Positions 57,192-64,000 of a DNA stretch of 64,000 bases are shown piece by piece; the stretch's first letter is position 1, and each line of letters starts with the position of its first letter. A program made the position numbers and the translations under genes. Source of the DNA: Diorhabda sublineata (Eukaryota; Arthropoda; Insecta; Coleoptera; Chrysomelidae); assembly GCF_026230105.1 (NCBI RefSeq), contig NC_079475.1, positions 36,082,086-36,146,085 on the forward strand, in the 5' to 3' direction. A model generated the notes under the pieces. That model had not been told where the DNA came from. It saw only the letters and a list, made by a program, of their open reading frames with translations, and searched no databases.

Positions 57192-58220
57192 TTATCGTTT
57201 CATTCCTTCTATGCATGTTTTCCTTGTTCTTCCTCTTTTGCGGATTACAGGTGGCATCTCATTACTTTTCCTGATAGTCTTGCTTCTGTAATTCTGTGGG
57301 CACGCCCGTAGCATACCAGTTGTTACCTTCCTATACCTTTTTATTGTGTCCATTTCTGTAGCTTCTATTTTCTTTTTCATTTGTTCTTTTAGTAGTCACG
57401 TCTCTGATAAATGCTTTTGTAATATTGATTCGAAGATCCCATCTTTCGTACTCTTCTTCAAGTTTTTGCGTCATGTATTTAAAATCCTCTTAATAGTTTG
57501 CACATACTACCTGATCATCGACGAATTGTAGAGTGTAAAAGCAAGTAACGTCGTCATACGCCCATTCCTCTTCATTTTCTTTTCCACATAAGTAATGCTT
57601 TTGCCACATATATCTTAAAAAGCGTAAAAGAGATGCAGCATCCTTGTCGCAGACCCTTCTCAATTCTAAATGGTTCTGATATTTAATTAACTATTTTTAC
57701 ACAAGATATGATAGCTGTTTCTTGAAGTACACCCTCTAATTTCGTAATGGGTACGTTATCGTAAGCTTTCTGTAAGTCAATGAACAATAGATGTGTTATT
57801 CTATTTCTTTATAATTTTTTCTATGTGACCTGTTTTACGCAGAACACTTTATCTGTGCAAGATCTTCCCTCATGATAGCCACATTGTTCCTCTTCTTCTT
57901 GGTGTTGTATTTCGTTTCTATAAGATATTTTATTATCCTTCCATAGACTCTACTTATGGTACTAGTTACAAATAAGCCTTTATAGTTGTTGCAGTCTAAT
58001 TTGTAGCCTTTCTTATGAATCGATGTTATAAATTCCACTCTTCTGGTATATTTTCACCGTTGGAGCATTTTGAAATCAGATGAGGCAGATAGGAATATAG
58101 CTTTTCAGTTTTATTTTCAAGGGGTTCTGCATTTATCACTATGATCTTGCCGCTTTGCCATTTTTTTGCTTTGATGATTGCATCTATATCCACGATTTGT
58201 ACCTCGGAGCTCATTCTTTC
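57192..58220 (-). pseudogene. Non-LTR retrotransposon reverse transcriptase relic, nearly continuous
   Basis: Minus strand, N to C: IIKAKKWQSGKI; CSNGENIPEEWNL; FITSIHKKGYKLDCNNYKGL with FVTSTISRVYGRIIKYLIET; HLLFIDLQKAYDNVPITKLE (first catalytic Asp); SEPFRIEKGLRQGCCISFTL with FKIY; then the YADD region, readable only as a diverged VDD; EEEYERWDLRINITK; and KKKIEATEMDTIKRYRKVT. This is the complete palm order of a non-LTR RT. Stops and frameshifts occur throughout. The C-terminal words match the scrap at 49008. Confidence 0.85.
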
Positions 58221-58504
58221 CTTGAAATCGTCTCTATTTTCAGTACTATTGATTAATAATTAAAATATATAACGAAATAACATTTTTACTTTGTATTTAA
58301 TAAAATATTTCAAGGTGAATTTAATTCTTGACTCACATCTATGTTACAGAGCTTTGTTCTAATAAGAAAAATTAATTTTGACTCACATCTATGTTACAGA
58401 ACTTTGTTCTAATAATAAAAATTAATTTTTCATTTGTCCTTACATCTCAAATATATCAGTAATCAATCAAATTATTTGTAGTTTTATTATAATTTAAATA
58501 ATAG
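58221..58504. other. Short tandem pair
   Basis: TTGACTCACATCTATGTTAC and its following 30 bp (AGARCTTTGTTCTAATAA) occur twice in a row at 58327-58376 and 58377-58425. Confidence 0.6.
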
Positions 58505-58740
58505 AGCTATAAATTTTACTTAAATTATTTAGATCTTTTTTATCGTTTGCTTTTTCGTTCTTATGCATGTGAACTATTTCTAAAAATTCTCTTTTTCGTG
58601 TATTAGATTCCGTTTCAAGAATTTTTGAATCTTTATAATTCATATTTCATGGTTGGTTAATGCATTTCTATTTTTTTATCGTATTGATGACCTGTTAGTC
58701 TAGTTTCTAAACACTGAGATGTCTGCCCTATAAAAAAGTT
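58505..58740 (-). pseudogene. Penelope-like element, GIY-YIG endonuclease remnant
   Basis: Minus strand reads FIGQTSQCLETRLTGHQYDK, then ALTNHEI, KDSKILETESNTRKREFLEI, VHMHKNEKANDKKDLNNLSK and IYSSIL-stop. YIGQTS..L..R...H......TAL..H........F.....IL..E.....R..LE..HI......N...D...LS.IY is the C-terminal GIY-YIG nuclease of Penelope-like retroelements; the Gln-Thr-Ser and the conserved Arg and His are visible. Stops and frameshifts are present. The end of the coding part (TTTATAGCTCTATTATTTAA region) is also present inverted at 58770-58800. Confidence 0.75.
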
Positions 58741-59393
58741 AAGCTATAAATGATAAAAAAGACCTAAATAATTTAAGTAAAATTTATAGCTCGATTTTGT
58801 GAATTCTAATAAAACAACAAATAATTTAATTTATTATAACTATAAAGGGTGTCTCACGACGAGTTAAAATTATCTGTATATGTCAAAATACTTATAGTAA
58901 AAAAGATGGCCGACTTTCGGTCTGTAATTTTGTTATTTCAAACGGAACACCCGGTATATTAATACATTTTTTAAATCTACGGAAAATTTTAGTATACTTT
59001 TGTCTAAAACCCTTTTTTCGAAAAATGCATATTTTTGAACTATTAATTTTTTTGCAGACCCTTATAAATTATTTTTTTACGAGAACACCCTTAATGATAT
59101 GAAAATGGTTTCTGCTCGGTTGCTTTTAGCAAGGTCAGACGTATTTGAATCTATGTTGAGACATTTTTCATTTTATACAGGGTATGCATAAAAAGTGTTC
59201 AAAGTTTAACTTCATAAATATCAAATTTTTTTATTTTTTTAAATAAAACCACACGGTTTTTTCTATTTTGATGCATTCAGGGATAAAAAATAAGACAGAA
59301 TCATGTATACTTTCCTATACCTAAATCTTACCGTTATCTAGATATTAAATGTTTTCTGTACATTAGTAGAGATGCAGGTGTGGTCTAAATTTT
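58741..59393. other. Mariner-like end fragments, no gene
   Basis: AAAGGGTGTCTCACGACGAG (58848), GAACACCCGGTATATTAAT (58944) and ATACAGGGTATGCATAAAAA (59176) look like ends of small TA-flanked elements or MITEs. No complete unit could be closed. Confidence 0.4.
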
Positions 59394-59401
59394 ATTTTGA
59401 C
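59394..59401. repeat. 8-bp target duplication, left copy
   Basis: ATTTTGAC, identical to 59950-59957. Confidence 0.85.
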
Positions 59402-59949
59402 CATGATGTAAAGACTACAAGGTGTGTTATAGCGCACCAGCTGGGAAGCAGCCAATCCCAAAACGACGCGCCAATTTGAAGCATTTGAATTGAATACTTG
59501 TATAAATGGATTTTTTGCACAAACTATGAAATTTTACTCTTAGTTTTAAACATTGGTTTAATATTATTGTCTGTTATTCTAACAAATGAAATGTACAAAT
59601 CACATTTATGTTATTTATTAATCCATCACTCATGGAAGAAAGATTCAATAAATAAAATTATTACATTTAGAAAAATTTGTAAGATGTAATCCAATTTACT
59701 TTGATCATTTATTTTTACATTTATCGATTATAATTACCTTACATTAATTAATATACGGATTTTGAATCATTTTCAATTTTTTGTATAAAAGAATTGCGTT
59801 AAATACTTCTTTTACGAAAGTTTTCAATTCAAATATTTCATATTGGCGCGTCGTTTTGGGAGCGATTTCTCATTGGCTCTTGAGAGATGCGCAGAACGAG
59901 TCGAAAATGAGCCCTCGAGAAGAGCACACCTTGTAGTGTTTACATTATG
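59402..59949. mobile_element. P-superfamily MITE, 548 bp, single-copy relative of the 106-bp array
   Basis: Left CATGATGTAAAGACTACAAG; right read inward CATAATGTAAACACTACAAG. It has perfect 8-bp duplications ATTTTGAC outside. The left arm is one version of the 106-bp unit (AGCGCACCAGCTGGGAAGC, CAATCCCAAAACGACGCGCC, with a 15-base deletion). The right arm carries the inverted form (GGCGCGTCGTTTTGGGAGCG) plus GAGTCGAAAATGAGCCC, shared with the right end of 11558-13055. The middle is AT-rich and non-coding. Confidence 0.9.
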
Positions 59950-59957
59950 ATTTTGAC
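59950..59957. repeat. 8-bp target duplication, right copy
   Basis: ATTTTGAC, see 59394-59401. Confidence 0.85.
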
Positions 59958-60322
59958 CCGTTTATACAAGCACTAAGAAATAAAAAAATATTTTTCTTTA
60001 TCTTATCAAGGTCTGTAAAAAAAATCAAATCAATTGTATTTACTAATCCTATTCCAACTTTTAGTTTTAATTGTTTATACATACTTTTAGTAGGCTTTGT
60101 AACACATGACACTTATTTAACTGTCATTTGTCAGTTGTTGGTACTTTCGAAAATCGTTAAAATGGCTCGATCTCAATTTAATAACGATAATTATGTAAAT
60201 GTAAATACATGTTCTTTTTACAACTTTGTCACATTCACCATGTATTAAAAAAAATTTAGATAATCTAAGTATTTTGATCTATTAAGCAAAATAAATACGC
60301 AAATTGTCAGTGTCAATATCAT

Positions 60323-60450
60323 ATTTTGATGAAGACCAAGGAAAAGTCGAAACGTCAATTTTTATTTATCTTTTAAAAATTATTAAAAATAATATTAATT
60401 TTGAGACAGAAAGACCTAAAATCAAGAACATTTAGAAGCATAAACATATC
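60323..60450 (+). repeat. Penelope-type terminal fragment with hammerhead-like core
   Basis: TTTGATGAAGACCAAGGAAA then AGTCGAAACGTC, followed by the same downstream words as the right arm of 48519-48995 (TTAATTTTGAGACAGAAAG, CTAAAATCAAG). It looks like one arm of the fold-back repeat. Confidence 0.6.
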
Positions 60451-62329
60451 AAAAGGTCTAAGAAATTGAAGAATAATCTGTATAAAAAAAATCGTAATCT
60501 TTTACTTGTAAATCCAATAAAAACTAGCCTAAACAATTTAACCATGTCAAATGTCTAGGACAATCGAAAAAAGTTTGTAAATTGGAATCTCTAATGCATG
60601 AAGGTAGGGTACCAAAGCTTACATTCACTAAAAGAAAGTTTAAATGGCGGTTGCAGGACTTCGATAATTTTAATCCGTGTTCGTTCTTTCACCAAAGTGT
60701 ATCATTTCTCCTCATCCGCCATGGTAAGTTGATCTTTAATTTTTTGCGCGAACTACTTCGTTTAATAAAGAACCCGATTTCAAAGAAAGTGAATCAACAA
60801 AAAAAAATTATATTCTCCATAGCTCTTAATGAAGAATCAATTATTGTTTTTAGATAAATTTTTCATTTGCAAATTAAAATATCTTTCTGGTGGTTGAAGA
60901 AGTACTTTCACGTTAAATGAAAATTTATTCCAAATATTATAAAGTTAAACAAAAATATTTAATTGATTTTTCATTTGATTAAGCATTAAGTTCCTCATCT
61001 TCTCACTTTTTATAATAATTATTTGAAAAAATTTAATTAAAATTTATTATTTATATTTATCTATAAATACTGTAACATTTATTGTTGGTAAAATAAGTTA
61101 CCGACGTTGCCAAGTTATAGGATGTAAATACTCAACTTTATGATTATTTTATTAAGAAATTTACCAAAGATGATCAATAAATTGTTCCCTAAAATAATTT
61201 CTTTAAGACACTCATTACTTAAAGAATGATTAATTTCTGTTTATCAAAAATTCGAAAACAATTTGGGGGGTTTGGTGGATAGAGTTGAGCAGACGAAAAT
61301 GATGGGTTGGAAAAAGTATTGTGGCACATTTCATTTCATTAGGTCAAAAGTCACACTCATTTTAGACATTCTTAATTTTGTTTCACTCTATTTTCTTCAA
61401 TTTACTTCGTTTTTTGTTTGTTTGTTTGCAATCTCGCGAGACAATTTTGATAAGCATTTTAAATTTTATCTCGCGGCATAAATCAAACGCTCACACTTTG
61501 TTTACTATGTTCATTCACTTGTTAACTGTATTTTCGCGCATTACAATATTTTTTAATACTTTTTTTATCACAATGAATTGTAACTTTACTCAATAGAGGA
61601 TTTTTCAATTAATTATTAGAAAGTCATACTTCCTACATCACAAACTTTCCTTTACATTTCTCTACCTATATGTCCAGAATATACTTTTTTAGATTCTCAT
61701 CTTGTATCAATATTTATGCTAAAAATTTTATATTTTATCGCATGTTAAATACCGTATTTTTTTTAAAAATCATTACTTAATTTATCCATTTTAGTTTTAT
61801 ATAAATAAAGATGGTTTTTTAAGAGAAATTAACTTTTTTATTAGCGTCTTTATGAGATTGATGTATCAACCACAATATTTTGAGCCACGCTCACAAACCA
61901 TTGAGCTATTTTACAATTTAAAACTTCACTTGGCAATAAATAGGCTTATATAAGTGACTTGTTTTACAAAATATTGTCATGAAATTTGTAAAATTATGAT
62001 AATATAATTAAAAATACGATACGATATATAGACAAAAATGAAAATAGAACGTTCTGTTTATTTTTATACATATAGTGTTACCAAAAACGAGAAGACATGC
62101 GAAATTTCAAGTCAATAGGTTGTTTAAAAGTATTGAAAAATGCAATTTTTATTCGAATTTCATATTTTTCATAACTTTTTCATGTTGATCTAAAAATCTA
62201 AAACAAAAAATTCTCCGATTTGTTTCCAAAAACTGTATTTAAAATTTTATTTTGGACAATATTTTTTCGGAAATTACATACAAAAAAGAACAATTTGAAA
62301 AAAAGTAATTTGAATATCATAATATATAG
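60451..62329. other. AT-rich, no gene seen
   Basis: Open frames at 60582-60857 and 61263-61596 have no family features. TTTGGTGGATAGAGTTGAGC (61269) hints at a non-LTR scrap but is too short to call. Confidence 0.35.
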
Positions 62330-62690
62330 AAAATAAATAATAATCTGAAGAAAAACGAAGAAATAGAAAAAGAACTAGCGAAGGAAAATATAGTGAGATA
62401 CATAAAAACACAAAGACTCAACTGGGTTGGGCATAAAATGAGAAGAAAACCAATTGAAACGCCCCATTGTGGCCAAGGAGAAGATGGAAGGCCGAGAGAG
62501 ACTTGGAGAAACGAAATAGAGGAGGACATAAGTGCATTTAGTATAGAGAACTGGAGGGTAAAATGCCAGAGCTGAAAAGAATGGAAAATAGTAAATAGAA
62601 AACGATGAGTAATCCACCTCAAAAAAGGATTTTAAAGCGCTAAAAGCGATAGCTATAATTCAAAGGATTGAAAAGCTTGATGATGATGAT
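62330..62690 (+). pseudogene. Non-LTR retrotransposon 3' end with (GAT)n tail
   Basis: Plus strand reads KENIVRYIKTQRLNWVGHKM, RRKPIETPHCGQGEDGRPRE, TWRNEIEEDISAFSIENWRV and, after a stop, KEWKIVNRKR. RLNWVGH..RM......GRPR..W..E...D......NW...a.dR..Wk is the end of common insect ORF2 proteins. It closes with GCTTGATGATGATGATGAT, a microsatellite-type 3' tail used by such elements. Confidence 0.85.
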
Positions 62691-64000
62691 GATCATAATA
62701 TAAACAATTATAATAAATCATTAAAAAAATTTTGGGTTCAATTTTCAATTTGTTTCTTGTTAATACAAGTAGTAATATGATTTTTATTAACCAAAAATAA
62801 TCATCATATCTTCAAGTCACAGATAAATGAAATGAAAAAAAAAATAATGAAAATAATTTTTTTTATCTTTTATTACCAAAAATAGGGTGTACCACACTGC
62901 TAAACATCCGAAATTTATCCGATTAGTGACCTCAGGGTCAGAGAACGAACTTATTTTTGTTTTTTCTGAAACGTTATATTTTTCACGCATGTTTCGCACA
63001 AAAATTGAATTTAATCCATCACAATTCTTTATAAATAATAATCTGTTATAAAGAGTCCCTTGATGCCTGTTAATATATGGAGGAAAGTATTGTATAATCT
63101 TTTAAAATCAATAAAAAGGGTCTCCTTAAAATGTTTTTATGCTCATGCCATATAACATGTTTGCTTACTAAATATCTGATTATATTGGTTTATCATACGT
63201 GAATGGTTGTTAGTAATTCTGTTTATTACCGGTCAAATAGATTTATATTAACTTTAAAAGTATCTACTATCTACCAGGTTATGATAAGTATGTAAGCGTC
63301 GCAGTATTCAACAGCTGTTTCAGTATTACTATTCATCTGGGATATAAAAACATGTTCTGCACGCTCTTTCTATGATCTACGATTACCAATACTATAGTCG
63401 CTCCAACCAATCTAATATAACACATAATAGCGAATAGATAGAACACATAAATTATTTTTATCATCAACAATTATCTCTCTTTGGTTTTAATGTGAGATAC
63501 TACCAAAACTGATAGATGATTTTTAAATTAACTAATACATAGAGTTTCAAATATCCCAGAACTTAACATTACTATTTATTAATTATTTACTAATTAGAAA
63601 TGAATAAATTTTACAAGCGTCAGATTTATGACAAAGTAACCACATCAATTTATAATTTTGAACTTCCTAGTTTTCTAATTGTAAGTTAAACATCTTTCTC
63701 TGCAAAGATATGTAATGACATATAGATGACTCCATTACGTGTAATGAATATAATAGAATACAATGCACCTTCCGTAAATTATTAACTGCTTTAAATTAGG
63801 TATAACAAATTAGTTTTGTACAATCGCTTTCGTGTCCGTAATGAATTTAAAACAAAGTTTTGCAATGACATGTATGATGTATTAGAACAATAAAAGTATT
63901 CATCTTATCGGTTATTTTCAATCATAAAATCACGTAGAAACAAAATACATACTTAGATTGTAGTTCTCTTTTCTGCCCCTGAATGCAGAAGTATTCAGAA
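62691..64000. other. AT-rich, no gene seen
   Basis: No coding frame or repeat that I can support to the end of the window. Confidence 0.4.

Noticed and set aside
62317..62622. Hydrophobic minus-strand frames
   Set aside because: Reverse-strand shadows of the plus-strand non-LTR tail.

Overview
This is a gene-poor, AT-rich stretch of an insect nuclear genome, possibly a beetle, though nothing fixes the species. The evidence is its transposons (mariner, P-type THAP transposase, Crypton, R1 and other non-LTR elements, copia, a Penelope-like element, PIF/Harbinger), GT-AG splice signals, a TCAGT-type arthropod initiator and TTAGG-like motifs. I see no tRNA, rRNA or CRISPR. Most sequence is old mobile DNA with frameshifts and stops. 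Only three short stretches look like host exons: a terminal exon of a Q/P/S/Y-rich protein (1172-1712, +), a first exon (7877-7935, -) and a terminal exon (42355-42564, -). None can be assigned a function.

Layout. 1-9.3 kb: host terminal exon, a 1.23 kb mariner-like element with intact ends (3089-4315), a non-LTR tail, a Crypton-like tyrosine recombinase relic, a candidate first exon and a non-LTR tail. 10-15 kb: a Harbinger-type MITE, a mariner relic split by a P-type element filled with a 106-bp tandem array, and a deleted P transposase gene with a THAP exon. 17-31 kb: non-LTR, mariner, pogo/Tigger-like and copia relics, an inverted repeat family, a mariner-like element inside the copia 3' LTR, and an R1 relic. 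30.7-38.8 kb: a 1.65 kb long-TIR element, a 650-bp hexamer microsatellite, a 3.7 kb array of 264-bp units and a THAP-bearing relic. 39-46 kb: non-LTR relics, a two-gene PIF/Harbinger relic, a candidate exon, a MITE and a CR1-like tail. 48-64 kb: three mariner relics, a fold-back repeat, nested MITEs, a non-LTR reverse transcriptase, a Penelope endonuclease relic, a second P-type MITE and a non-LTR tail.

The most interesting pattern is two satellite-like arrays built from short DNA transposons. At 11558-13055 every 106-bp unit begins with a P-element-like terminal repeat, and the whole array sits between P-like ends with an 8-bp direct repeat (GATGAAGC). A short relative with the same ends and its own 8-bp repeat (ATTTTGAC) lies at 59402-59949. 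At 33809-37539 fourteen 264-bp units, each with inverted arms and a TTAGG-like insert, lie between inverted ends flanked by ATACTTTA. Both look like MITEs turning into satellites.
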